From Geothrix rubra (GTDB taxonomy: Bacteria > Acidobacteriota > Holophagae > Holophagales > Holophagaceae): a DNA stretch of 64,000 bases. Shown here piece after piece: positions 39,587-49,363 of this stretch. The stretch is from NCBI RefSeq assembly GCF_030268065.1, contig NZ_BSDD01000003.1:485451-549450 (forward strand), in the 5' to 3' direction. The translations under genes and the position numbers were made by a program. How positions within the stretch are numbered: position 1 is the stretch's first letter; each line of letters opens with the position of its first letter. Below the pieces are notes generated by a model. It was not told the DNA's origin. It worked only from the letters and a program-made list of their open reading frames with translations, and did no database searches.

Positions 39587-41140
39587 ATGGAAAACGCCTC
39601 CCCGGATCTCGTCTCGGCCCTGAAGACCCTGGCCCATGTGGCGGGGCGCCTGCCCCAGGGCCCCGAGTTCCTGCCCACGGCCCTCGATGCCCTGGCGGGG
39701 GTGGTGCCCTACGACCTGGCGGCGGTGCTGCGGCTGGACCGGGGGCGGCTGCGGGTGGTCTGCGCCCGGGGGCCCCTGGCGGACGAGCGGGTGAAGGCCC
39801 ACAGCATCGCCCTGGCCAGCTTCCCCAGCGTGCGCGAGGCCCTGGACAGCGGCCTGACGCGGGTGATGCTCGAGGCCGACCACCGGGAGGGGGACGGCGA
39901 TCCCTACGACGGGGTGCTGGACCTGCCCCACGGCCACAGCTGCATGGTGGTGCCCCTCCAGGGCGGCGGCCGGCCCCTCGGGGCCCTCACCTTCGACCGG
40001 GCCAGCTGCGGCCCCTTCGACGCGCTCACGGTGATCCTGGCCACCCTCTACGGCCAGCTCATCGCCCTGGCCTGGATGGCCTCGGAGCAGCGGACCCACC
40101 TGGAGCACCAGCGGGACCAGCTGGAGGCGGAGAACCGGCTCCTGCGCACGGAGGTGGTGGGCGCCGAGGACGCCGGCAGCCTCATCGAGCGCACCCACAG
40201 CCCCGCCATGCAGCGCACGGTGCGCCTGGCGCGGCAGGTGGCCCCCACGGATTCCGCGGTGCTGCTCAGCGGCGAGACAGGCACGGGCAAGGAGGTGCTG
40301 GCCCGGGCCATCCACGAGTGGAGCCGCCGCGCCGACAAGCCCTTCCTCAAGGTGAACTGCGCCGCCCTACCGGAGAACCTGGTGGAGAGCGAGCTCTTCG
40401 GGCACACGAAGGGTGCCTTCTCGGGCGCCGTGCAGCCCCGGCCGGGGCGGTTCCAGATGGCCCACGGCGGCACCCTGCTGCTGGACGAGGTGGGCGACCT
40501 GCCCCTGGCGGCCCAGGCCAAGCTCCTGCGGGTGCTCCAGGAGGGCGCCTTCGAGCCCGTGGGCTCGGACCGCAGCGTCGTGGTGGACGTGCGCATCCTC
40601 GCCGCCACCAACGTGAACCTGGAGCAGGCCGTGGCCGAGGGCCGCTTTCGCGCCGACCTCTACTACCGCCTGAACGTGTTCCCCCTGCACCTGCCGGCCC
40701 TGCGCGACCGCCGGGAGGACCTGCGCCTTCTGGCGGAGGACTTCCTCTACCGCCGGGCCCGCCGCACGGGCATGGGCCCCTGGCGCCTCTCGGAGCGCGG
40801 CGCCGCGCGCCTCCAGGCCCACCCCTGGACCGGCAACGTGCGCGAGCTGATCAACGTGCTGGAGCGGGCCACGATCCTCGCGCCCCAGGGCGACCTGGAC
40901 CTGGAGGATGTCCTGGCGGACGCGCGCCCCGCCGGCGAGGAGCCGGCCGCCGGCGTCCCGGCCCCACCCGAGGGCAGCCTGCGGGCCGTGGAGCGCCGCG
41001 CCATCCTCCAGGCCCTGGAGGCCAGTCGCGGCAAGGTCTATGGCCCCGGCGGGGCCGCCCAGCGCCTGGGCCTCAAGCCCACCACCCTCCAGAGCCGCAT
41101 GAAGAAGCTGGGCATCGCGCGGGTGCAGGGTTTCCGCTGA
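39587..41140 (+). CDS. GAF-domain sigma-54 activator (NorR/FhlA-like)
   Basis: The 517 residues comprise an N-terminal GAF-like sensory domain (about 15-170, with [25 protein letters not shown] split around residue 115), a short coiled coil (165-190), an AAA+ sigma-54 domain (about 200-425) and a C-terminal Fis-type helix-turn-helix. The AAA+ domain has GETGTGKE (Walker A, about 229), the sigma-54 loop as GAFSGA (a natural variant of GAFTGA) and [12 protein letters not shown]. The layout matches NorR and FhlA. It is divergent from rubrerythrin with 295 bases between, so it is the likely activator of that operon. The sensed signal (NO, peroxide or iron) is unknown. Confidence 0.9.
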   Translation: MENASPDLVSALKTLAHVAGRLPQGPEFLPTALDALAGVVPYDLAAVLRLDRGRLRVVCARGPLADERVKAHSIALASFPSVREALDSGLTRVMLEADHREGDGDPYDGVLDLPHGHSCMVVPLQGGGRPLGALTFDRASCGPFDALTVILATLYGQLIALAWMASEQRTHLEHQRDQLEAENRLLRTEVVGAEDAGSLIERTHSPAMQRTVRLARQVAPTDSAVLLSGETGTGKEVLARAIHEWSRRADKPFLKVNCAALPENLVESELFGHTKGAFSGAVQPRPGRFQMAHGGTLLLDEVGDLPLAAQAKLLRVLQEGAFEPVGSDRSVVVDVRILAATNVNLEQAVAEGRFRADLYYRLNVFPLHLPALRDRREDLRLLAEDFLYRRARRTGMGPWRLSERGAARLQAHPWTGNVRELINVLERATILAPQGDLDLEDVLADARPAGEEPAAGVPAPPEGSLRAVERRAILQALEASRGKVYGPGGAAQRLGLKPTTLQSRMKKLGIARVQGFR

Positions 41141-41167
41141 GCGCGGGCCCGTCCGTTCGAAAGGCGC

Positions 41168-41312
41168 TCCACGAAGGGCACGAAGGCTAATAAAAGAACA
41201 CGAAGTTCCTCCACCCTCCCCGCCTTGATGGAGCCACCTGACAGGGGCGCGCGACGGCCTCCCCTTCGTGCCCTTGCCTTTCCCCTTCGTGTCCTTCGTG
41301 GAGATCCTTGGC
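41168..41312. repeat. Hairpin repeat, CCACGAAGG family
   Basis: The left arm TCCACGAAGGGCACGAAGG (41168-41186) and the right arm CCTTCGTGTCCTTCGTGGA (about 41294-41312) are inverted, with a secondary pair (AACACGAAG near 41197 and CCTTCGTGCCC near 41262). It fills the gap between two convergent genes. Confidence 0.75.
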
Positions 41313-41327
41313 GCCGGGAGGGAACCT

Positions 41328-44201
41328 TCACTTCAGCGTGAACACCACGGCCGGTCCGGCGGCGGGGGCGCCCTCCCGCACCTGGAAGACGCGGGCGGGG
41401 TCGGCCTTGCCGGTGTCCAGGAGCCAGGCGATCACCCGCTTGGCGCGGGCGTCGGCCAGGGCGTCGAGGGCCACCGGATCCACCTTCACGGTGTCCAGGA
41501 GCCGGTTCTCCATCTCGGTCGGCGGCGGCGGGGGGGCGGGCTCGCTGCCCTTGGCCGGCGGGACCGCGGGGAAAGCAGCGTCGAAGGCCGCCTTCACCCA
41601 ACGGTCCCGCTCGGCGGCGGGCACGGCGCCCGTGGCGTCCGGCAGCTTCAGGGCCGCGGCGCGGGTGCGGCGCAGCAGGGCCTCCAGCCCCGCCTTGCGG
41701 AAGGCGGCGGCGTCCGCCGCCGGATCCGCCACGCCCTGGGCCTCCAGGGTGAGAGTCGGCCGCTCCGCCAGGGCCTTGGCCAGGGCCTGGAGCTTGGCGG
41801 TGGCGGCGGCATCCAGGGCGTCCGAGGCCGGCGCGAAGGCCACCTGGCTGAGGTCGCCCGCGTCGCCGCCGAAGAGCTTGCCGACGAGGGTGAAGGGCGA
41901 GGTGGCGATCTTCCCCAGCACGTTGAAGATGGCCTGCCACACGAGCTTCCCGTACCGGATGTCGGGATCGTCCAGGCTGCCCTGGATGGGCAGATCCACG
42001 GCGATGATGTCGTGGCGGTCCCGCAGCAGCGCCAGGCCCAGCTTCACGGGCAGGTGGGTGGCCTCGGGGCTCGCCACCTTCTCGCCCAGGTAGAACCGGT
42101 CGAGCTTCAGGGCATTCTCGGAATCGAGCTTCCGCTGCTGGATGCGCAGGCGGGCGTCCACCTCGAGCTTGCCCTTCTGCACGGTGTAGCCCAGGTACTT
42201 GCCCGTGTAGGGGGTGAAGTCCGTGAGGTCGGCGCCATGGATCTTCAGGGTCACGTCGGTGTCGAGGTCGTGGCGCAGGGGCATGGCATGGCCCTGGATG
42301 GTGACGGGGGCCAGGCCCCCGGCGCGGCCCGTGAAGTCCACCTTCGAGCTGGCCTCGGGCCGGCTGGAGAGGCCCAGGTAGCTGCCTTGCAGGTCGCTCA
42401 GCAGCAGGGCGGCGCTGGGCTGCACGGAGCGGTCCACGAAGCTGAGGCGGCCCCCGGTGATGGCCAGCTTGGCGATGGCGAGGTCCGGCGCCGAGGCGGG
42501 CGTCGCCGGCACCGCGGAGGCCGCCACGCCGGTGGGCTTGGCCTCCGTGCCCTGGCGCAGGGCATGGGCCACGTTGGTGGTGCCGTCGGGGGCCACCACC
42601 AGGCGGCCCTCGGGATCGGTCCAGAGCACCTGCTTCACGGAACAGGCCAGGGGCCAGGTCCGCAGGTCGAGGTCCGCCACCTGCAGCCGCGCCCAGCGGA
42701 TGAAGGGCTCGTTGAAGGCCGTGTCATGCATCTGGAAGTCGCGCACCACCACGTTGCCCTTCACCGAGGTGCCTCCCTGCCCCGGGCCGGGGAGGCCGAA
42801 GGCCACCTGCCCGTCGAAGCCGAAGGTGCCGCGGTCCACCCGGGCGTCCAGGGTGCCGTCGAGGTAGGGATCCCAGGGAGCCAGGTCCAGGGCGTCCACC
42901 TTCAGGGCCAGGTCCCCCGCGGGCTTCAGGAGCAGGACCTTCCCATCGGCCTTCAGGCTGCCGTTCCCCAGGCGCAGCGCCAGGGACAGGGTGGAAACGG
43001 CCGCCGGATCCAGGCTCAGGGCCCCCAGGTGCAGGGCGACGTCCTTCGCCTCGGCCGCCACGGACCGCGCCGGCAGCTGGTCGTCCCAGCCCACGGTGAA
43101 GCCCGTGAAGTCGAGGGTCCGCACCTTCAGGGCGAGGGGCTTCTCGTCCGGCGATGTGGGCTTCGGCCTGGGCGTGATCATGCGCGAGAGGTTGAAGACG
43201 CCGTCCTTCCCCCGCCGCAGGCGCAGGGTGCCGCCCTGGGCGGTGATGGCGCCGATCTCCACCGAGGGCGCCAGCAGGTCGGCCCGGCCGTCCTTGAGGT
43301 CGAGGGCGGGGATCTCCACCGCGGGCCGGGCCACGCCGGACTCGGCCACGGCGACGTTCCGGAGGGCCAGCCCCAGGTCCGACAGCTCGAGCCGGTGGCG
43401 GCCCGGCGCCCACTCGAAGCGGTACGCGGCGCCGAAGGTGGCGGTGCCGCTGCGGATCTCCGTGGCCACCTGCTCCTGCTCGTAGGGGCGGTACTTCGGC
43501 AGCTGGAGGTTCTCCACGGCCAGGTGGCCCGTGGACATGAGGGGAGCGAAGCCGATCTCGCCCTTCCAGACCAGGTGCTCCCGGGCCTCGGTCCAGGCAT
43601 CCAGGGCGTAGGCGCTCTGGTGGCCCACCTGGGTGCGGATGCCGTCCACCCGGAGGTTCACGGGGCCGAAGGCCGTGCGGAAGGGCGCGGCCATGCTGTG
43701 GTCCTCGAAGGCCAGGCGGGCCCCGCGCAGCTGGAAGGTCCGGATGGCCACGATCCAGGCCGTGGGTTTCGCCCCGGGCTCCGGCTTCGGGGCGGGCTCG
43801 TCCAGCAGATCCTGGAAGTTCAGGTGTCCCTGGGTGTCGAGGACCGTCCGCACCTCCAGGCCGTCCACCTCCACCACCGAGAAGGCGGCCGTGCGGGTGA
43901 GCAGGGGCCAGAACCGCGCGTTCACGTAGAGCCGCCGCAGGCTGATCCACTCGCCGCCGTTGCGGTTCGGGATGCGCAGCCCCTCGAAGGTCATGGCGAG
44001 GTTGAAGGGGTTGAACCGCACCGCCGCCAGGGTGGCCTTCCGGTGGGTGGCCCCGGCCAGGGCCCGCTCGAGGCGCGGCCGCACCAGACGGGGCACCAGC
44101 AGGAAGCCCGCCAGGATCCACAGCGCGTAGAGGCCCGCCAGCCCCAGGATCAGGGGTCGCCGACGCCGGAGGAAGGCCGCGAGGGAGGCTGGACTGGGCA
44201 T
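41328..44201 (-). CDS. DUF748/AsmA-like envelope protein
   Basis: The 957 residues start with a basic segment and one membrane helix (PLILGLAGLYALWILAGFLL, about 15-34). Long beta-rich DUF748/AsmA-like repeats follow (VRFNPFNLAMTFEGLRIP near residue 62 is a typical opening). The C-terminal part includes an OmpA-like stretch (FAPASDALDAAATAKLQALAKAL split around residue 800). Proteins of this type span the periplasm and are thought to help lipid transport to, or maintenance of, the outer membrane. The ATG at 44201 is chosen over one at 44258 because it directly precedes the membrane anchor. Confidence 0.83.
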   Translation of the reverse strand: MPSPASLAAFLRRRRPLILGLAGLYALWILAGFLLVPRLVRPRLERALAGATHRKATLAAVRFNPFNLAMTFEGLRIPNRNGGEWISLRRLYVNARFWPLLTRTAAFSVVEVDGLEVRTVLDTQGHLNFQDLLDEPAPKPEPGAKPTAWIVAIRTFQLRGARLAFEDHSMAAPFRTAFGPVNLRVDGIRTQVGHQSAYALDAWTEAREHLVWKGEIGFAPLMSTGHLAVENLQLPKYRPYEQEQVATEIRSGTATFGAAYRFEWAPGRHRLELSDLGLALRNVAVAESGVARPAVEIPALDLKDGRADLLAPSVEIGAITAQGGTLRLRRGKDGVFNLSRMITPRPKPTSPDEKPLALKVRTLDFTGFTVGWDDQLPARSVAAEAKDVALHLGALSLDPAAVSTLSLALRLGNGSLKADGKVLLLKPAGDLALKVDALDLAPWDPYLDGTLDARVDRGTFGFDGQVAFGLPGPGQGGTSVKGNVVVRDFQMHDTAFNEPFIRWARLQVADLDLRTWPLACSVKQVLWTDPEGRLVVAPDGTTNVAHALRQGTEAKPTGVAASAVPATPASAPDLAIAKLAITGGRLSFVDRSVQPSAALLLSDLQGSYLGLSSRPEASSKVDFTGRAGGLAPVTIQGHAMPLRHDLDTDVTLKIHGADLTDFTPYTGKYLGYTVQKGKLEVDARLRIQQRKLDSENALKLDRFYLGEKVASPEATHLPVKLGLALLRDRHDIIAVDLPIQGSLDDPDIRYGKLVWQAIFNVLGKIATSPFTLVGKLFGGDAGDLSQVAFAPASDALDAAATAKLQALAKALAERPTLTLEAQGVADPAADAAAFRKAGLEALLRRTRAAALKLPDATGAVPAAERDRWVKAAFDAAFPAVPPAKGSEPAPPPPPTEMENRLLDTVKVDPVALDALADARAKRVIAWLLDTGKADPARVFQVREGAPAAGPAVVFTLK

Positions 44202-44356
44202 GGGAAAAGCATAGACCCATCCCGGGTCTGTGATCCAAGCCACAACCCATCCCGGCACCCCGCTGGAACAGGACTATCCTCCCCTCGTCGCGGGGCCGCC
44301 AGGACTGCCACCCATCCGAGCGTGTCGGCGCTTCGCTGGACCGAAAGGCTCGTGTC

Positions 44357-45676
44357 ATGTCCGCACGCCGCGTCGTCATCCTGGGAGCCGCCGGGCGCGA
44401 CTTCCACAACTTCAACACCGTGTACCGGGACAACCCCGCCTTCCAGGTGGTGGCCTTCACCGCCACCCAGATCCCCGATATCGCGGGCCGCCGCTACCCG
44501 GCCGTGCTGGCCGGGAAGCTCTACCCCGCGGGCATCCCCATCGTGGACGAGTCCGAGCTGGTGGCCCTCATCCAGCGCGAGAAGCCCGACGTGGCGGTGT
44601 TCTCCTATTCGGACGTGCCCCACGCCACCGTCATGCACCTGGCCAGCCTGTGCATCGCCCTGGGCTGCGACTTCGAGCTGCTGGGCGCGGATAAGACCAT
44701 GATCCAGTCCAAGAAGCCCGTCATCGGCATCACCGCCGTGCGCACCGGCGCGGGCAAGAGCCAGACCACGCGCTACATCAGCAATATCCTCAAGAAGCTC
44801 GGCAAGAAGGTGGTGGCCATCCGCCATCCCATGCCCTACGGCGACCTGGCGAAGCAGGCCTGCCAGCGCTTCGCGACCTACGCCGACCTGGACACGCACG
44901 AATGCACCATCGAGGAGCGCGAGGAGTACGAGCCCCACATCGACAACGGCTTCGTGGTGTACGCGGGCGTGGACTACGAGCAGATCATCCGCAGTGCCGA
45001 GCAGGAGGCCGACGTCATCCTCTGGGACGGCGGCAACAACGACCTCCCCTTCTACCGGAGCGACCTCCACATCTGCATCGCCGATCCCCTGCGCCCGGGC
45101 CACGAGCTGGGCTACCACCCCGGCGAGGCCAACTTCCGCCGGGCCGGCGTCATCCTCATCAACAAGTGCGACAGCGCCAAGGAGGCGGACATCAAGGCCA
45201 TCGAGGAGAACGCGGCGAAGGTGAACCCCTCGGCCCGCGTCATCCGCGCCAACAGCCCCGTGAGCTGCGCGGATCCCGACAAGGTGAAGGGCCGCCGGGC
45301 CCTCGTCATCGAGGACGGCCCCACCCTCACCCACGGCTCCATGACCTACGGCGCCGGCGTGGTGGCCGCCAAGGCCATGGGCGCCCACGAGATCGTGGAC
45401 CCCACCCCCTACGCCGTGGCCTCCATCGCCGCCACCTACCGCAAGTACCCCAACGCCCGGGGCATCCTCCCGGCCATGGGCTACGGCGAGGCCCAGGTGA
45501 AGGACCTCGAGGCCACCATCGAGGCGACGCCCTGCGACGTGGTGCTCAGCGCCACGCCCATCGACCTCACCCGCGTCCTCAAGGTCACCAAGCCCATGAC
45601 CCGCGTCCGCTACGACCTCGCCGAGATCCGCGAGGGGCAGCTGGAGGCTGAGGTCCGGAAGGTGCTGGGGCTGTAG
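44357..45676 (+). CDS. Cyclic 2,3-diphosphoglycerate synthetase-like GTPase/ATPase
   Basis: The 439 residues begin with a Rossmann-like strand (RRVVILGAAGRDFHNFN). A P-loop AVRTGAGKSQTTR follows (127-139, Lys134). Further on come DVILWDGGNNDLPF (Walker B-like) and VILINKCDSA (NKxD, about 270), and a C-terminal domain contains DLTRVLKVTKPMTRVRYDL. This matches the family named for archaeal cyclic 2,3-diphosphoglycerate synthetase, whose bacterial members are mostly uncharacterised. The compound is a thermoprotectant in methanogens; its synthesis in this bacterium is not shown. It is a single gene with a hairpin downstream. Confidence 0.8.
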   Translation: MSARRVVILGAAGRDFHNFNTVYRDNPAFQVVAFTATQIPDIAGRRYPAVLAGKLYPAGIPIVDESELVALIQREKPDVAVFSYSDVPHATVMHLASLCIALGCDFELLGADKTMIQSKKPVIGITAVRTGAGKSQTTRYISNILKKLGKKVVAIRHPMPYGDLAKQACQRFATYADLDTHECTIEEREEYEPHIDNGFVVYAGVDYEQIIRSAEQEADVILWDGGNNDLPFYRSDLHICIADPLRPGHELGYHPGEANFRRAGVILINKCDSAKEADIKAIEENAAKVNPSARVIRANSPVSCADPDKVKGRRALVIEDGPTLTHGSMTYGAGVVAAKAMGAHEIVDPTPYAVASIAATYRKYPNARGILPAMGYGEAQVKDLEATIEATPCDVVLSATPIDLTRVLKVTKPMTRVRYDLAEIREGQLEAEVRKVLGL

Positions 45677-45738
45677 GCGGCACGGCCCGGAACGCTGCGC
45701 GCCCCGGGTCAGGAAAGGTAAGGCGTGCTGGATTCGTG

Positions 45739-45766
45739 GACGGCCCAGTGGATGCGCTGGGCCGTC
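45739..45766 (+). terminator. Hairpin downstream of the cyclic-diphosphoglycerate synthetase-like gene
   Basis: GACGGCCCAG-TGGATGCG-CTGGGCCGTC, a ten-base perfect stem 63 bases after the stop. No T-run follows, so it may be a rho-dependent or processing stem. Confidence 0.5.
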
Positions 45767-45864
45767 TTCGTTCCGGCCACCCGCCCGTTGAAGATCCGTG
45801 ACGGGGTCGGCCCAGGATCGCCCTACCCTATCCCTGAATGGGGCAGAGCCCCCGGAGTCCACCC

Positions 45865-46947
45865 ATGTCCCGCCTCTTCCAGCCCCTCGCCCTCCGCGGC
45901 CTCACGCTGCCCAACCGCATTGCCGTCTCGCCCATGTGCCAGTACCAGGCCGTGAACGGCGTCGCCCAGGACTGGCACCTCGTGCACCTGGGCGGGCTGG
46001 CCCAGGGCGGCGCGGGCCTGGTGCTCACCGAGGCCACGGCGGTGGTGCCCGAGGGGCGCATCAGCCCGGACGACCTGGGCCTGTGGAACGACGCCCAGGC
46101 CGAGGCCCTGGGCCGCAGCGTCCGCTTCATCGCCTCCCAGGGCGCGGTGCCGGGGATCCAGCTGGCCCACGCGGGTCGCAAGGCCTCGAACCCCGCGCCC
46201 TGGAAGGGCAGCGGCAGCCTGCCCGCCGGCATGGGCGGGTGGGTGCCCGTGGCGCCGAGCGCCCTGCCCTTCGACGCAGGCTGGACCGCACCCACGGCCC
46301 TGGACGAGGCGGGGATCGCGGGCGTGATCCAGGCCTTCGTGGACGCCGCCCACCGGGCCCTGGCCGCGGGCTTCCAGGTGGTGGAGGTCCACGCGGCCCA
46401 CGGCTACCTGCTGCATCAGTTCCTCTCGCCCCTGTCCAACCACCGCGAGGACGGCTACGGCGGCGGCTTCGAAGGCCGCACCCGCCTGCTGCGCGAGGTG
46501 GTGGCGGCGGTCCGGGACGTGTGGCCCGGGCGGCTGCCGCTCTTCGTGCGCCTCTCCGCCACGGACTGGGTGGAGGGCGGCTGGAACCTGGACCAGTCGG
46601 TGGCCCTGGCCAAGGCCCTCAGCGACCTCGGCGTGGACCTGGTGGACTGCTCCTCCGGCGGCCTGGTGCCCCGGGCCGACATCCCCCTGGGGCCCGGCTA
46701 CCAGGTGCCCTTCGCCGCGCGCATCCGGGCCGAGGCCGGCCTCGCCACGGGCGCCGTGGGCCTCATCACCGACCCGGAGCAGGCCGAGGCCATCCTGGCC
46801 CAGGGCTCCGCCGACCTGGTGCTGCTGGGCCGCGAGCTGCTCCGCGATCCGCGCTGGCCCCTGCGCGCCGCCCAGGCCCTGAAGGCCGAGGTCCCCTGGC
46901 CCGCCTCCTACGCCCGCGCCGCCCGCGGGTCCGTGGCGGTCCGGTAG
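45865..46947 (+). CDS. namA: Old yellow enzyme (NADH:flavin oxidoreductase, YqjM/NamA type)
   Basis: An FMN enzyme that reduces activated alkenes and nitro compounds. The 360 residues show the YqjM-class signatures: [20 protein letters not shown] (14-33, with the flavin-tuning Cys), [11 protein letters not shown] (catalytic His region), [18 protein letters not shown] and SGGLVP further on. The ATG at 45865 is preferred: GGAG lies eight bases before it, and the upstream frame adds only nine residues. It is convergent with comF, whose stop lies five bases away. Confidence 0.92.
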   Translation: MSRLFQPLALRGLTLPNRIAVSPMCQYQAVNGVAQDWHLVHLGGLAQGGAGLVLTEATAVVPEGRISPDDLGLWNDAQAEALGRSVRFIASQGAVPGIQLAHAGRKASNPAPWKGSGSLPAGMGGWVPVAPSALPFDAGWTAPTALDEAGIAGVIQAFVDAAHRALAAGFQVVEVHAAHGYLLHQFLSPLSNHREDGYGGGFEGRTRLLREVVAAVRDVWPGRLPLFVRLSATDWVEGGWNLDQSVALAKALSDLGVDLVDCSSGGLVPRADIPLGPGYQVPFAARIRAEAGLATGAVGLITDPEQAEAILAQGSADLVLLGRELLRDPRWPLRAAQALKAEVPWPASYARAARGSVAVR

Positions 46948-46951
46948 CGGC

Positions 46952-47650
46952 TCACAGTGCCCGGAACAGGGTCAGGACGCGCACCTCGTCGGCGCCGCCG
47001 TCGCGCAGGGCCTGGGCGCAGCGCAGGAGGGTGGTGCCGGTGGTCCACACGTCGTCCACCAGGAGCACCGTCCCTCCGCCCAGCGGCGCTCCGCGCAGCG
47101 TGACGGCCTTCCGGGGCAGGCGACGCCGCTGGCTTTCGGTGCGGGCGGCCTGGGCGCCGCTGTGCCAGGCCTTGGCCAGGAGGGCACGGAAGGGCCGCCC
47201 CAGCCGGCCGGCCAGCAGCCGGCCCGTCTCCTCCGCCAGGTCGAAGCCGCGGACGAGGCGCCGGTGGAAGGCCGTGGGGGCGGCCGTGACCAGGTCCGCC
47301 TCCGCGGCCCAGGCGGGCAGCGGGGCGGCCGCGGCGCGCGCCAGCAGGGCCCGCCGCCAGCCAGCCTCCCCGGCCTTGATGGCGGGCAGCAGGAGCGCCC
47401 CCAGCGCCGGACGGCCGCCGTGGTAGTCCCAGAGCGCGTCCCCCAGGCTCCAGGCGGTGGCCTCAGGGCAGGCCTCCTCGCCGTGGACCAGGGCGCAGCG
47501 GGGGCAGCGCGCCTCGGCCAGGGGCCGCAGGCCGGACCAGCAGCGCCCGCAGAGCCCCGCCTCGGCCCCGTCGTCCAGGGGCCCCAGGCAGCCGCGGCAG
47601 AGCAGGAACGCCCCGGCCAGCCGGCCGGGGCGTGTCCGCAGGGCGGTCAT
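46952..47650 (-). CDS. comF: ComF-family phosphoribosyltransferase-like protein
   Basis: The 232 residues have an N-terminal zinc-ribbon (CRGCLG, CGRCW and CPRC near residues 19-50) and a C-terminal phosphoribosyltransferase domain with the PRPP loop VLLVDDVWTTGTTL (about 197-210). ComF proteins assist natural transformation, probably in DNA uptake or processing. The start at 47650 is the first Met before the zinc ribbon and lies five bases after the permease stop, so the two share a transcript. The open frame continues far upstream but only antisense to the permease. Confidence 0.85.
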   Translation of the reverse strand: MTALRTRPGRLAGAFLLCRGCLGPLDDGAEAGLCGRCWSGLRPLAEARCPRCALVHGEEACPEATAWSLGDALWDYHGGRPALGALLLPAIKAGEAGWRRALLARAAAAPLPAWAAEADLVTAAPTAFHRRLVRGFDLAEETGRLLAGRLGRPFRALLAKAWHSGAQAARTESQRRRLPRKAVTLRGAPLGGGTVLLVDDVWTTGTTLLRCAQALRDGGADEVRVLTLFRAL

Positions 47651-47655
47651 GCCGG

Positions 47656-49230
47656 TCAGGCCGAGGTGCGCTCGGCGCGCAGGCGGCTGTGGCTCCGGCT
47701 GTAGCCGAAATAGATGCAGAAGCCGATGATGAGCCAGACGATGAGCCGCAGCCAGGTGTCCCGGGGCAGGCCGGACATCACCCAGAGGCAGGCGCCGGCC
47801 CCGGTGAGGCCGATGATCCAGGCGCCCGGGGTGCCGCCGGGCACCTTGAAGGGACGGGCCACGCCGGGGTTGTTCATGCGCAGGATCGGCACCCCCAGGC
47901 ACACCAGCACGAAGGCCAGCAGGGTGCCGATGGACACCAGCTCGCCCACGAGGCTCATGGGCATGAGGCCCCCGCAGGCCATGACGAAGATGCCCGTGAC
48001 GACCGTGGCGAGATGCGGCGTGCCGTAGGTCTTGTGGGCCCTGCCGAACCAGGGGAGCAGCCCGTCCTTGCTCATGGCGTAGAAGACGCGGGTCTGGCCC
48101 ATCATCATCACGAGGATCACGGAGGTCAGCCCCGCCAGGGCGCCCAGCTTCACCAGCAGGGTGAAGGTCTTCGCGGCGGCCGGCGTCCAGTGGCGCAGCT
48201 CCACGATCCGGTCGATGCCGACGGCGATGGGATCCGCGACGCCGAGCTGCTTGTAGGGCACCACGCCGGTCAGCACGAGGGCCATGAGGATGTAGAGGAT
48301 CGTGCAGATCACCAGGGAGCCCAGGATGCCGATGGGCAGGTCCCGGGTGGGGTTCTTGCATTCCTGGGCGGTGGTGGAGACGGCGTCGAAGCCGATGTAG
48401 GCGAAGAAGACGACCCCCGCGCCCGTCAGCACGCCGGCCTTGCCGTAGCTGAAGAAGCTCACCCCGTTGCGCATGCTGGGCCCCGGGGGCGGGATCAGGC
48501 TCATCAGCCCGTGGGCGCTGGGATCGCCGATCCAGTTGGCCTTGGTGATGACGGCCCAGCCCAGGATGATGAAGAGCAGCACGATCGTGACCTTGGTGAC
48601 CACGATGAGGTTGTTCACCAGGGCGCTCTCCCGCATGCCCCGGTAGAGCACCGCGGCCACCACGAGGGCCACGAAGGTGGCGGGCAGGTTCCAGTAGCCG
48701 TGCACCTGCTGGCCGGTGGAGAGCGTCACGAGGTTGCCCCAGGGCCCTTCGGTGAAGCGCAGGAAGGTGTCGGACAGGTGGATGCCCAGCGTCTTGGACA
48801 GCATGGACATGAAGTAGCCCGACCAGGACACGGAGACGGTCACGGCGCCGAAGGCGTACTCGAGGATGAGGTCCCAGCCGATGATCCAGGCGATGAACTC
48901 GCCCATGGTGGCGTACGAGTAGGCGTAGGCGGAGCCCGCCACGGGCACCATGGCCGCCATCTCGGCGTAGCAGACGCCGGCGAGGGCGCAGAGGATGCCG
49001 CCGATGACGAAGCTGTAGACGATGCCGGGGCCTGCGTAATAGGCGGCCGCCGTGCCGGTGAGGGAGAAGATGCCGGCACCGATGATGGCGCCGATGCCCA
49101 GCGTGGTGAGGTTGAAGGCGCCCAGGGTGCGCTTGAGCTGGCCGCCGCCGTGCCCGCCCTCGCCGGCGTTGGGGTCGTTGGCGTCGGCGATGAGCCGGCC
49201 CAGGTCCTTCTTGACGAACAGTCCACCCAT
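47656..49230 (-). CDS. APC-family amino acid permease (cationic-amino-acid-transporter-like)
   Basis: A secondary transporter of the amino acid-polyamine-organocation superfamily. The 524 residues have about 12 to 14 membrane helices, starting with LTTLGIGAIIGAGIFSLTG (the APC helix-1 motif near residue 40) and later EYAFGAVTVSVSWSGYF and FFAYIGFDAVSTTAQE, which are typical of CAT-like carriers. The substrate is not predictable. The ATG at 49230 has GGAGG eight bases upstream; an ATG at 49323 would add 31 residues without support. It is divergent from the DUF1624 gene and precedes comF. Confidence 0.9.
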   Translation of the reverse strand: MGGLFVKKDLGRLIADANDPNAGEGGHGGGQLKRTLGAFNLTTLGIGAIIGAGIFSLTGTAAAYYAGPGIVYSFVIGGILCALAGVCYAEMAAMVPVAGSAYAYSYATMGEFIAWIIGWDLILEYAFGAVTVSVSWSGYFMSMLSKTLGIHLSDTFLRFTEGPWGNLVTLSTGQQVHGYWNLPATFVALVVAAVLYRGMRESALVNNLIVVTKVTIVLLFIILGWAVITKANWIGDPSAHGLMSLIPPPGPSMRNGVSFFSYGKAGVLTGAGVVFFAYIGFDAVSTTAQECKNPTRDLPIGILGSLVICTILYILMALVLTGVVPYKQLGVADPIAVGIDRIVELRHWTPAAAKTFTLLVKLGALAGLTSVILVMMMGQTRVFYAMSKDGLLPWFGRAHKTYGTPHLATVVTGIFVMACGGLMPMSLVGELVSIGTLLAFVLVCLGVPILRMNNPGVARPFKVPGGTPGAWIIGLTGAGACLWVMSGLPRDTWLRLIVWLIIGFCIYFGYSRSHSRLRAERTSA

Positions 49231-49363
49231 GGGGAAAGCCTCCAGGACAGGCAATACGGGAATTGGCGATCGGAACACCATACCAGCCCCTTGGCCTCCG
49301 ATCACGATGTAGAGAAATTCCAACCCTTCGGGCAGGCTTGAGGGGAATCATCCGAGGATCCCC

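Noticed and set aside
45677..45864. A possible tRNA in the gap before the old yellow enzyme gene
   Set aside because: Only one simple hairpin is present; no cloverleaf, T-loop GTTCRA or CCA end can be drawn.
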